The notes under the pieces are model-generated. The model did no database searches, was not told the origin of the DNA, and worked only from the letters and a program-made list of their open reading frames with translations. The position numbers and the translations under genes were made by a program. Positions 47,441-55,529 of a stretch of DNA of 64,000 nucleotides are shown piece by piece. This DNA is from Oleiphilus sp. Lineage in GTDB: Bacteria > Pseudomonadota > Gammaproteobacteria > Pseudomonadales > Oleiphilaceae. How positions within the stretch are numbered: position 1 is the first letter of the stretch; each line of letters begins with the position of its first letter. Where the stretch lies: the NCBI GenBank assembly GCA_006212045.1, contig PZPK01000006.1:1-64000 (forward strand), given 5' to 3'.

Positions 47441-48642
47441 TAGCTCAGCTCACCCACCAAACGCTCCGCGAAGTCAGAAATAGGCAAGGACAGGTCGGAA
47501 TAGCCGGCCTTGTCTACGGCCATGGGCATACCATATACCACACAGCTTTTTTCATCCTGAGTCCAGACGGTCGCCCCTGAAGCCTTGATCAGTCGGCAGC
47601 CCTCGCGACCGTCGGCTCCCATCCCGGTCAATACTATCGACAGGATTCTGCCCGGAAAAATACGCGCAGCCGAACCGAAGGTCAGATCTACCGAAGGCTT
47701 ATAGGTTAAGCGCTCATCTCCCTCAATTATATTAAGTATCGTCCGGCGCCCCTCCTTCTTTAGCATCATTTGCTTGCCACCCGGCGCCAGAAACACTGAA
47801 CCGGGACGTAATTCATCACCATTTTCTGCTTGCCGCACGTGCAAAGCGCTCATACTGTTGAGCCGTTCAGCAAAGGCAGGCGTAAATGTCGCGGGCATGT
47901 GCTGAATCAACAATATCGGGACAGGAAAGCTGGCCGGTAATCTGGAAACGATTTTCTGGAGTGCGACAGGGCCGCCGGTAGAGGTGCCTATCAGCAGGAT
48001 ATCCACCGGATGATTGATGGTTTTGCCACGTGCGCCTGCACGCTTTGCGTTTGATCTTGCGCCCACATCTTTTTGGACCGGCGCTCTTGAGGGCCGGGCA
48101 AGCGATGCTGACGTGCCGTTAACCTGACTGTCCGCCCCTGTCTGCCGGCGTAAACCGGAGGCCGGACTCTGCGGCTTCGAATTGAGGTTTTGCGGAGTGT
48201 CGCGTCGTGCTGTCGTTTCCGGGGAACTTTTTAGAGAACTGCGCCGGGCACCGGCAACCTGGAGAATACGTTCCTTCAGCACCTCCTGCATACGCGAGGC
48301 GTTGCGGGAAATATCCTCGAAATTTTTGGGCAGAAAATCGACCGCACCCGCTTCCAGTGCATCAAGCGTGACTCGCGCGCCTTCATAGGTCAGGGATGAG
48401 AACATCAGGATCGGAGTAGGACATTCGAGCATGATATGACGCACAGCTGTCACGCCATCCATCACCGGCATCTCGTAATCCATTGTAATGACGTCGGGTT
48501 TGAGTGTCTTGACCTTCTCGAGGGCCTCTCGGCCATTGGATGCCGCGCCGATCACTTCCACTTCGGGGACGCTGTCAAGAATTTCAGAGACACGCTTTCG
48601 GAAAAACGCCGAATCGTCTACCACCAGTACACGAACGCTCAT
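47440..48642 (-). CDS. cheB: Chemotaxis response regulator/protein-glutamate methylesterase CheB
   Basis: 400 residues. The receiver domain has phosphorylation site D55 in ITMDYEMPVMDG. A ~75-residue variable linker (about 135-210) leads to the methylesterase domain with S221 in LIGTSTGGPVALQ, the histidine in LIQHMPATFTPAF and the aspartate in TGMGADGREG. CheB demethylates and deamidates chemoreceptors in adaptation. The linker is longer than in E. coli. No cheR is in the window. Confidence 0.97.
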   Translation of the reverse strand: MSVRVLVVDDSAFFRKRVSEILDSVPEVEVIGAASNGREALEKVKTLKPDVITMDYEMPVMDGVTAVRHIMLECPTPILMFSSLTYEGARVTLDALEAGAVDFLPKNFEDISRNASRMQEVLKERILQVAGARRSSLKSSPETTARRDTPQNLNSKPQSPASGLRRQTGADSQVNGTSASLARPSRAPVQKDVGARSNAKRAGARGKTINHPVDILLIGTSTGGPVALQKIVSRLPASFPVPILLIQHMPATFTPAFAERLNSMSALHVRQAENGDELRPGSVFLAPGGKQMMLKKEGRRTILNIIEGDERLTYKPSVDLTFGSAARIFPGRILSIVLTGMGADGREGCRLIKASGATVWTQDEKSCVVYGMPMAVDKAGYSDLSLPISDFAERLVGELS

Positions 48643-48698
48643 GAGTCTAACAAAACACCTCTGCCCTGCTCATAAGCCAGACGCCAATGGATGGCCCA

Positions 48699-50903
48699 TC
48701 AAGCGTAACGTTGCAACAAGCTGGGAATATCCAGAATCAGGGCGATTCTGCCATCGCCCGTGATCGTAGCTCCTGCCATTCCCGGGGTACCATGCAGCAT
48801 TCCGCCCAGGGGTTTGATCACGACTTCTTCCTGCCCAACCAGCTGATCCACAATAAAACCGACACGTTGAGTGCCAACTGCGACAATCACGACATGAGCA
48901 GACTCAGTATCGGTGCTGCGACCACCAACCAGCCAATCCTTGATGTAAAACAAAGGATAAACATTGTCACGCACAACAATACATTCCTGTCCATCCACCA
49001 CATTGGTCTTGGTCAGATCGAGGTGGAAAATCTCGACCACGCTAACCAAGGGGAAGGCAAAGGACTGCTGTTCCAGCTTGACCATAAGGGTCGGCATAAT
49101 CGCGAGGGTCAGCGGCACCTTGATTGTCAGTCTGGAGCCCTTGCCTTTCTCGGAGTCGATATTGACGGTGCCGTTAAGCTGGGTAATCTTGGTTTTCACC
49201 ACGTCCATACCGACGCCACGTCCGGAGACATCCGAAATTTCCGTTTTGGTGGAAAAACCGGGGGCAAAAATCAGGTTAAAACACTCGTTGTCCGTCAGGC
49301 GCTCGGCAGAGTCTTCATCGTACAAACCCTTCTCGACCGCCTTGCCACGCAAAATGTCCGGATCCATTCCTGCACCATCATCATCAATGGACAAAAGGAT
49401 GTGGTCGCCCTCCTGCTTGGCAGACAAAATAACCTGGCCAATACGTGACTTGCCTTTCTCGACCCTGACATCGGGCATTTCAATGCCGTGGTCGACCGCA
49501 TTACGCACCAAATGCACCAATGGATCGGATAGCGCTTCGACCAGGTTTTTGTCGAGATCGGTCTCTTCGCCTTCCAGCACAAGATTCACTTCTTTCTTCA
49601 GGTTGCGCGCCAAATCCCTCACAACTCGCGGGAATCGGCCAAATACCTTCTTGATGGGCTGCATACGGGTCTGCATGACAGCAGACTGCAGATCCCCGGT
49701 CACAACATCCAGATTGGATACCGCTTTCTGCAGGGCCTCATCCGAGCTTTCATCACCCAATCGTTTAAGTCGATTGCGCACCAATACCAGCTCTCCCACC
49801 ATATTCATGATGTCGTCAAGCCGCCGGGTATCGACCCTGACCGTGGTTTCCGTAGCAATATTGTCTGCCTTGCCGGTGGCAGGTTTGGCTTTCGCCTGAG
49901 GTGGTGCTTTGGCAACCGGTGCCGAGACCATTTCGGGTTTCTTTTCCGGTTCGGCTTTTGGTTCAGGCTTGGCTGCGGCCGGCTTTTGGGCCGCTGTGGT
50001 ATCTGACTTGGGAGTTGGTGCCTTGCCGGATCCGTGCAACTCATCCAGCAGGTTTTCAAACTCATCATCGGTGATCAGGTTACCATCACCACTATCTTTC
50101 GACGATGATGCCTCCCCTGCGGCTGGAGCTGGCGGCGCTACTTTCTTGGAATCAAATGAGCCCTTGCCATGTAAATCATCCAGAAGCTTTTCAAATTCGT
50201 CATCGGTAATTTCGTCGGAAGCCGCTGAACTCGTATCCGAAGGCGCTGCAGCGGCGTCGCCTGCCGGTGCTTTACCGCCGTGGAGTTCATCCAACAGCTG
50301 ATCAAACTCTTCTTCGGTAATGTCTTCCTCTGATGATGCGGCAGCACTTCCGTCAGTTTTACCTGGCGACGCTTTATCAGCACCGGGACCGTCGAGGGCA
50401 TCAAGTAGCTGTTCAAATTCATCATCGGTAATATCGCCACCGCCATCCCCAACGGTCTCAGCCACGGGCTCAGCGGGCGCTTCTTCAGGAGCCGGTTCTG
50501 ACTCTCCTTCTTCCAGCGGCTTGGCAAATCGTTCAAGATCTTTCAACAGTTGCGGATCTGCTGGCGAGGGTTCTTCGCGGGCCCGCACCTGATCAAACAT
50601 TTCATTCACGGTATCGAGCGACTTCAGAACGACGTCCATTAGATCGGAGTCGACCTTACGTTTGCCGTTTCGCAGCACATCGAAAACGTTCTCGGCAACA
50701 TGACAGCAGTCTACCAGCGCTTCGAGCTGAAGGAATCCGGCACCACCCTTGACGGTATGAAACCCTCTGAATATTGCATTCAGAAGATCAACATCGTCCG
50801 GGTTCTGCTCGAGGTCAACCAGTTGCTCGGACAATTGCTCCAGAATCTCACCGGCCTCGACCAGAAAGTCCTGCAGAATCTCTTCATCCGCATCGAATGA
50901 CAT
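48699..50903 (-). CDS. cheA: Chemotaxis histidine kinase CheA
   Basis: 734 residues. P1 phosphotransfer domain with H49 in FRGFHTVKGGAGF; a long linker; the P3 dimerisation helices (DDIMNMVGELVLVRNRL); a HATPase P4 with HLVRNAVDHGIE, DDDGAGMD and GRGVGMDVV; and a CheW-like P5. The region of residues 157-291, where a P2 domain would be, instead holds four copies of a 16-residue acidic motif of the form ITDDEFEQLLDELHG. ATG has AAGGGG upstream. It is followed by cheB after 56 bases. Confidence 0.97.
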   Translation of the reverse strand: MSFDADEEILQDFLVEAGEILEQLSEQLVDLEQNPDDVDLLNAIFRGFHTVKGGAGFLQLEALVDCCHVAENVFDVLRNGKRKVDSDLMDVVLKSLDTVNEMFDQVRAREEPSPADPQLLKDLERFAKPLEEGESEPAPEEAPAEPVAETVGDGGGDITDDEFEQLLDALDGPGADKASPGKTDGSAAASSEEDITEEEFDQLLDELHGGKAPAGDAAAAPSDTSSAASDEITDDEFEKLLDDLHGKGSFDSKKVAPPAPAAGEASSSKDSGDGNLITDDEFENLLDELHGSGKAPTPKSDTTAAQKPAAAKPEPKAEPEKKPEMVSAPVAKAPPQAKAKPATGKADNIATETTVRVDTRRLDDIMNMVGELVLVRNRLKRLGDESSDEALQKAVSNLDVVTGDLQSAVMQTRMQPIKKVFGRFPRVVRDLARNLKKEVNLVLEGEETDLDKNLVEALSDPLVHLVRNAVDHGIEMPDVRVEKGKSRIGQVILSAKQEGDHILLSIDDDGAGMDPDILRGKAVEKGLYDEDSAERLTDNECFNLIFAPGFSTKTEISDVSGRGVGMDVVKTKITQLNGTVNIDSEKGKGSRLTIKVPLTLAIMPTLMVKLEQQSFAFPLVSVVEIFHLDLTKTNVVDGQECIVVRDNVYPLFYIKDWLVGGRSTDTESAHVVIVAVGTQRVGFIVDQLVGQEEVVIKPLGGMLHGTPGMAGATITGDGRIALILDIPSLLQRYA
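50031..50435 (-). repeat. Four acidic helical repeats in CheA
   Basis: Residues 157-172, 194-209, 231-246 and 276-291 of CheA repeat a D-I-T-(D/E)-(D/E)-E-F-(E/D)-x-L-L-D-x-L-(H/D)-G motif, separated by Pro/Ala/Ser-rich linkers at spacings of 37, 37 and 45 residues. The bases differ between copies, so the repeats are old and selected at protein level. Confidence 0.9.
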
Positions 50904-50912
50904 GTGTGCCCC

Positions 50913-51698
50913 TTAAAAACCTAAACTAGACAGTAAGTCGTCTACGTCATCCTGTCCTGAAACGACATCATCCCGTTTTTCTGCATTCATTTGGGGACCT
51001 TCGCCCGCCATCATCGTATCTTTCTGTTCAAGATCCTCATGAACAGTGCCGGCGATTTTGTCGACCTTGCCAGCCATCTTCACAAGATTGACCAGATTCT
51101 CTTCTACTTCGGTCACCATCCCGGTCACACGCTGAATCACTTGCCCGGTCAGATCCTGAAAATCCTGTGCCAATAATATTTCGGACAAATTCTTGTAAAC
51201 TTTATCGGAATCTTCGGAAAGGTTAGCCAGAAACTGGTCCATTCGCCCGGCAAGCTTACGGAATTCCTCAGGTTTCATCTCTTTCCGCTGCAGACGATCC
51301 CAAGCCTCTTTTAATTGAATCGCCTCATTTTTGATGTCAGAGGCATACGGCATGGTTTCTTCTACCAGATCCAATGTCTTGTTGGCCGCCTTGTTGGTCA
51401 TTTCCACCACATAGGCCAGTCGATCCGAGGCATCATTCATTCTGGACAGTGCATCCGGATCATGCGGAACTTTGGTATCAATCTGGAAATTACGGATGGA
51501 TTCGTACAGCGAACGGGTCAGCCGGCCCACTTCGTTATACAGCGTCGTATCACGCGATTCATTCATTTCGCCGAGGACGCTCAGTGCCCCTGAAAGGTCA
51601 CCACTGTCAACGAGTTCTTTTAAGCGAGTACTTTGTTCTTTAAGATTATTCTCGAACGTGGTTACAGGCTGGAGTTCACTATCGGTTTTATCACCCAT
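50913..51698 (-). CDS. cheZ: CheY-P phosphatase CheZ
   Basis: 261 residues, mostly helical. The catalytic region LLAQDFQDLTGQVIQRVTGMV contains the conserved glutamine and aspartate of CheZ. The C-terminus ends DDVDDLLSSLGF, the CheY-binding peptide. It dephosphorylates CheY-P. It is 14 bases after cheY and 9 before cheA. Confidence 0.96.
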   Translation of the reverse strand: MGDKTDSELQPVTTFENNLKEQSTRLKELVDSGDLSGALSVLGEMNESRDTTLYNEVGRLTRSLYESIRNFQIDTKVPHDPDALSRMNDASDRLAYVVEMTNKAANKTLDLVEETMPYASDIKNEAIQLKEAWDRLQRKEMKPEEFRKLAGRMDQFLANLSEDSDKVYKNLSEILLAQDFQDLTGQVIQRVTGMVTEVEENLVNLVKMAGKVDKIAGTVHEDLEQKDTMMAGEGPQMNAEKRDDVVSGQDDVDDLLSSLGF

Positions 51699-51712
51699 AA
51701 TTACGGCAATCC

Positions 51713-52099
51713 TTATGAGGATATACGTTCAAAAATCTTGTCTATCTTTTCTTTAAGTACGGCAGCGGTAAACGGCTTCACGACATATCCATTGACGCCC
51801 GCCTGGGCCGCTGCAACTATCTGGTCACGTTTGGCTTCGGCTGTCACCATCAATACCGGCAGGGTTTTCAGGTTTTCATCCGCACGGACATGCTGGAGTA
51901 ACTCGATACCGGTCATTCCGGGCATATTCCAGTCTGTGACCAGAAAATCATACTTTCCGCTTTGCAGCATAGGTAGTGCAGAATTGCCATCGTCTGCTTC
52001 ATCGGTGTTGGTAAACCCCAGATCACGCAGCAGGTTTTTTATAATTCTCCTCATTGTAGAAAAATCATCCACCACAAGGATTTTCATATCTTTATTCAA
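51713..52099 (-). CDS. cheY: Chemotaxis response regulator CheY
   Basis: 128-residue single receiver domain with acidic pocket D11-D12, phosphorylation site D56 in [10 protein letters not shown], the conserved Thr in MVTAEAK and Lys in VVKPF. CheY-P binds FliM/FliN at the motor. The start is a TTG at 52099: GGAGG lies five bases upstream, and the resulting [14 protein letters not shown] fits the family's MDKNMKILIVDDFS opening. The later ATG (52087) has no site, nor does a GTG at 52111. First gene of the cheYZAB-motCD operon. Confidence 0.96.
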   Translation of the reverse strand: MNKDMKILVVDDFSTMRRIIKNLLRDLGFTNTDEADDGNSALPMLQSGKYDFLVTDWNMPGMTGIELLQHVRADENLKTLPVLMVTAEAKRDQIVAAAQAGVNGYVVKPFTAAVLKEKIDKIFERISS

Positions 52100-52184
52100 G
52101 TCGACCTCCACTCATGTCGATACCCGAAAATCAGTAATAGGGCTCTCATTTGAACCACTCAACTATATCACCAAGTCTAGCCGC

Positions 52185-52211
52185 TGTTCGGCCGCTATCC
52201 AGTTTTTTTTA
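52185..52211 (-). promoter_or_regulatory. Sigma-28 (FliA) promoter of the cheY operon
   Basis: The minus strand reads TAAA, 15 bases, then GCCGAACA. This gives the exact spacing and an exact -35 TAAA of the FliA consensus, with 6 of 8 -10 bases (GCCGATAA). It lies about 85 bases before the cheY start, and fliA itself is the next gene upstream. Confidence 0.7.
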
Positions 52212-52239
52212 GCTTTTATTTCAAGGGTATCCGTGCCTG

Positions 52240-52253
52240 TTTATCACGATAAA
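52240..52253. promoter_or_regulatory. Imperfect palindrome TTTATC-AC-GATAAA
   Basis: A 14-base inverted repeat with six-base arms lies about 30 bases upstream of the sigma-28 promoter. It could be an operator, but no known regulator site is matched. Confidence 0.3.
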
Positions 52254-52409
52254 TTTAATTGCTCTGCGGGCGGTACATCATTTGTACAGCTTCAGGAAAT
52301 AACATCAGGGTGCAGCTTTCCCTGAAACCTTTTGTTTTTCGTAAATTCGGACGTATCCTGAAAAGCACCGCTGGCCAGAGGCGCGGGCGCTCGACGCGTA
52401 TCTGATCCC

Positions 52410-53117
52410 TTACATCCAGTGACTCATGCGCGCGCGCAATCGCATCGCCGCCTGAGAGTGTATCTGACTGACTCTCGATTCACTCACCGATAACACTAAT
52501 CCGATTTCCTTCAGATTCAGTTCTTCTTCGTAATACAAAGACAACACCAGGCGCTCTCGCTCCGGCAGATTGGCTATTTCATTGACCAGGCTGGTTTTAA
52601 ACTCGGCTTCAAAAAATTGCTGACCAGGACCGGCATGATCATGTTCTCCGGCGTCAATCATGCCCTCGCCGCTTTCGGTCACTTCGTCCAGACTGAACAG
52701 TTTTCCGCTATTGCTGTCCTTGAGGCAGGCGAAATATTCATCCAGCGTCATGTTAAGTTCAGTGGCGATTTCCTCGTCACGCGCGTCGCGCCCTTCCCGG
52801 TCTTCGATCGATTTGATTGCTTCAGAAATTCTGCGGGCATTACGATGCACCGAGCGCGGCACCCAATCCCCCTTGCGGACTTCATCCATCATGGAGCCGC
52901 GAATACGAATGCCGGCATAGGTTTCAAAAGTGGCGCCTTTGGTTGATTCGTACTTTTTGGCAGCTTCCAGCAGGCCGATCATGCCAGCCTGAATCAGGTC
53001 ATCCACCTGGACGCTGGCAGGTAAACGTGCCAGCAAATGATGGGCAATCTTTTTAACCAGCGGCGCATGCTTGGCGATCAACTTATCCGCGCGCCGGGTT
53101 TCAACTTCACTATACAT
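52410..53117 (-). CDS. fliA: Flagellar sigma factor FliA (sigma-28)
   Basis: 235 residues. Region 2 has VDDLIQAGMIGLLEAAKKYE and GIRIRGSMMDEVRKGDWVPRS; region 4 ends with the helix-turn-helix LNLKEIGLVLSVSESRVSQIHSQA. It directs transcription of late flagellar and chemotaxis genes, including the cheY operon next door. It follows fleN by 75 bases. Confidence 0.98.
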   Translation of the reverse strand: MYSEVETRRADKLIAKHAPLVKKIAHHLLARLPASVQVDDLIQAGMIGLLEAAKKYESTKGATFETYAGIRIRGSMMDEVRKGDWVPRSVHRNARRISEAIKSIEDREGRDARDEEIATELNMTLDEYFACLKDSNSGKLFSLDEVTESGEGMIDAGEHDHAGPGQQFFEAEFKTSLVNEIANLPERERLVLSLYYEEELNLKEIGLVLSVSESRVSQIHSQAAMRLRARMSHWM

Positions 53118-53192
53118 GACGCGGAACCGGCACCTTCATGGAGGTGGTTGGCTGAAGTGCAGACATCACGAGCGTTAGGGCCACTGTATTGC

Positions 53193-54008
53193 TCAGGCCT
53201 GCTGCACCAGGCGTTCAACAAAGAACTCCAGATGCCCCCTTGGGGTTGAGGGCAAGGGCCAGTTGTCCGCTTTCTCGGCCAGCGCCTTGAAAGCCAGCGA
53301 AGCTTTGGCCCGGGGATAGGCTTCCAGCACAGGACGCTGCCGTTGGACAGACTTTTTTACCGCTTCATCAAATGGGATACAGCCAACATACTGCAGCGCG
53401 ACATCCAGAAAACGATCTGTGACGTGCGTCAGTTTTGAAAACAGATGCCTGCCTTCTTCCTGAGATTTCACCATGTTCGCCAGGACGCGAAAACGGTACA
53501 TATCATAGTCTCGATTAAGTAATTTGATCAGTGCATAGGCATCCGTAATCGAAGTTGGTTCATCGCATACCACCATCACCACTTCCTGGGCTGCACGCAG
53601 AAAGGAAACCACGCCTTCTGAGATACCTGCGGCAGTGTCTACAATCAGCACATCCAGATCATTGGCAATTTCACTGAACGCATTGATCAACCCTGCATGC
53701 TCCATCGGGTTTAGCGAGACCATCTTTTGGGTTCCGGATGATGCCGGAACGATTTTGATGCCCTGCGGCCCTTCGACCATAACGTCACGTAAACTGGCCT
53801 CACCACTGATGACATCTGCGATATTTCCCTTGGAAGTTATTCCGAGAAGCACATCGATATTGGCCAGGCCCAGATCAGCGTCCAGCAGCACAACACGCCT
53901 GCCACGCTCTGCCAGCGCAATAGATAAATTGATTGAAACATTGCTCTTGCCGACGCCACCCTTACCTCCGGTGACCGCAATTACTTGAACCGGGCCAGAA
54001 TGAGCCAT
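53193..54008 (-). CDS. fleN: Flagellar number regulator FleN (FlhG), MinD-like ATPase
   Basis: 271 residues. Deviant Walker A GGKGGVGKS at residues 14-22, LLDADLGLANIDVLLG, VLIVDTAAGISEGVV, and an ending PRGHLEFFVERLVQ as in Pseudomonas FleN. It limits flagellar number by acting on the master regulator FleQ and works with FlhF. ATG at 54008 is used; a GTG at 54035 is in frame. The FleQ gene is outside the window. Confidence 0.97.
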   Translation of the reverse strand: MAHSGPVQVIAVTGGKGGVGKSNVSINLSIALAERGRRVVLLDADLGLANIDVLLGITSKGNIADVISGEASLRDVMVEGPQGIKIVPASSGTQKMVSLNPMEHAGLINAFSEIANDLDVLIVDTAAGISEGVVSFLRAAQEVVMVVCDEPTSITDAYALIKLLNRDYDMYRFRVLANMVKSQEEGRHLFSKLTHVTDRFLDVALQYVGCIPFDEAVKKSVQRQRPVLEAYPRAKASLAFKALAEKADNWPLPSTPRGHLEFFVERLVQQA

Positions 54009-54193
54009 ACCGGTTTGATTCCTCTTGATAAACACACTTTCCAGTGCGTACTGCCTATTGCAGTGCTTGTATTATGATGATTGGAGCCTGTAACCCTACA
54101 GCGCTAGCGCCAGCACTTTAGTATTTTCGCCCCTAAAGTCTAGCAAAAGTTTTCCGCATGAACTATTTGCTGTGCCGGAGAGGTCGGATGTGA

Positions 54194-55495
54194 TCAAGCA
54201 GAATGCGACACCACGGACTCGGATACGCCGCCTACATCCCGGCTATGGATTGTCACCCATCGCTCGGAACTATTCAACAATGCTTCGGCCTGTTCCAGCA
54301 AACCTTTCTTATCCATCCTATGGATATCTTCAGGAACGCGCTGGCCGTTCGTGTAATAGGCAACCCGCAATCCTGTTTCCAATAAAAAGCTGATGGACTC
54401 ACCCAGACTGACGGCCTCATCTAGCTTCGACAGTATAACACCTGACAGATTCACCATTTTATAGTGATGGTAGTTGGCACACATCACCTGATACTGACCA
54501 ACCGAAGACATCACAAGATAAGGCTGCACGCGATGGGCAGACATCTTCAGCTCACGCAGCTGCTGATCCCAGCTCTTGTCACTTGGCAACAAACCGGCGG
54601 TATCAACCAGCACCAGCTTCTTGCCGGACAGGCGATCCAGAATGCTGTCCAGAGTATTCTGTTCATCCACACTGTGTACCGGCACATTCAATATACGACC
54701 AAAGACCTTGAGCTGCTCATGGGCGGCAATACGGTAGCGATCCGTCGTCACCAGTGCGATGCTGTCGGCACCAAATTTCATGACATATCTGGCTGCCAGC
54801 TTGCCTATCGTCATGGTTTTTCCGCTGCCGGTCGGCCCGACCAGCGCAATGACCCCGCCATGATCGATAATTTCACCAAATTCGACCTCAATTCCTTGCT
54901 CAATGCGATCACTTACCTGCTGCCAGGATTCCTCCGGACTGGCATCCTGTTTGATGGACGCCATCAGACGCTCCTGCACGCTGGCCATGATCCCCAAAGC
55001 ATCGAGTTTTTTCTTGGCATGCTGTTGCGCCAATGTCATAGCAGGCCTCATCTGCTGAGGTCCGCTTGCGACCTGCTGCGTGATCAAGCCCTTCAGGGAT
55101 TCGATTTCGGCACGCATGTCAGACAGTTGATCCCAGCCTCTCGCCGATTCAGATTGGTCTGACGCAGCATCCCGGCCAACCCTGACCTCGCTGTGATGCG
55201 CACTTTCCGATTGTTTGCGCTTAACCTGAGCGATATGTTCCCTGGCACGGCCTAATTCATCCTGCAGACGCAAGTGCTTTTCAGCATGCAGCCTTGCCAC
55301 CCTGGAAGGGCTTACCTGATCACTGACACCGACAGACACCTGCGCCTGCTGCTCGTCGTAATCCAGGGCCGCCACAATCTCAACACCGCCGTTGACTTTC
55401 TCATTCGAAAGAATCACAGCGTCTGCGCCGAACTCTTCCCGAACTTTTTTAAGGGCATCCTGCATGCTGCTGGAGACAAATCTTTTTACATTCAT
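54194..55495 (-). CDS. flhF: Flagellar biosynthesis GTPase FlhF
   Basis: 433 residues. The N-terminal basic segment MNVKRFVSSSMQDALKKVREEFGADAVILSN is the family start. A variable middle is followed by the SRP-type NG domain: P-loop GPTGSGKTMTIGKLAARY, VTTDRYRIAAHEQLK, LVDTAGLLPSD and LSKLDEAVSLG. It directs the flagellum to the cell pole. It follows flhA by 34 bases and precedes fleN by 185. Confidence 0.97.
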   Translation of the reverse strand: MNVKRFVSSSMQDALKKVREEFGADAVILSNEKVNGGVEIVAALDYDEQQAQVSVGVSDQVSPSRVARLHAEKHLRLQDELGRAREHIAQVKRKQSESAHHSEVRVGRDAASDQSESARGWDQLSDMRAEIESLKGLITQQVASGPQQMRPAMTLAQQHAKKKLDALGIMASVQERLMASIKQDASPEESWQQVSDRIEQGIEVEFGEIIDHGGVIALVGPTGSGKTMTIGKLAARYVMKFGADSIALVTTDRYRIAAHEQLKVFGRILNVPVHSVDEQNTLDSILDRLSGKKLVLVDTAGLLPSDKSWDQQLRELKMSAHRVQPYLVMSSVGQYQVMCANYHHYKMVNLSGVILSKLDEAVSLGESISFLLETGLRVAYYTNGQRVPEDIHRMDKKGLLEQAEALLNSSERWVTIHSRDVGGVSESVVSHSA

Positions 55496-55529
55496 AAGGT
55501 TTTACCTGGCTTAGGCTGCCACCGCCAAT

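Larger units (their letters stand above)
52100..52409. other. Intergenic region between fliA and cheY
   Basis: About 310 bases carrying the sigma-28 promoter (52185-52211) and an imperfect palindrome (52240-52253). No gene was recognised. Confidence 0.6.

Noticed and set aside
52226-52240. AGGCACGG on the minus strand upstream of cheY as a sigma-54 -24 box
   Set aside because: No TTGC element lies at the required ten-base GG-GC spacing.
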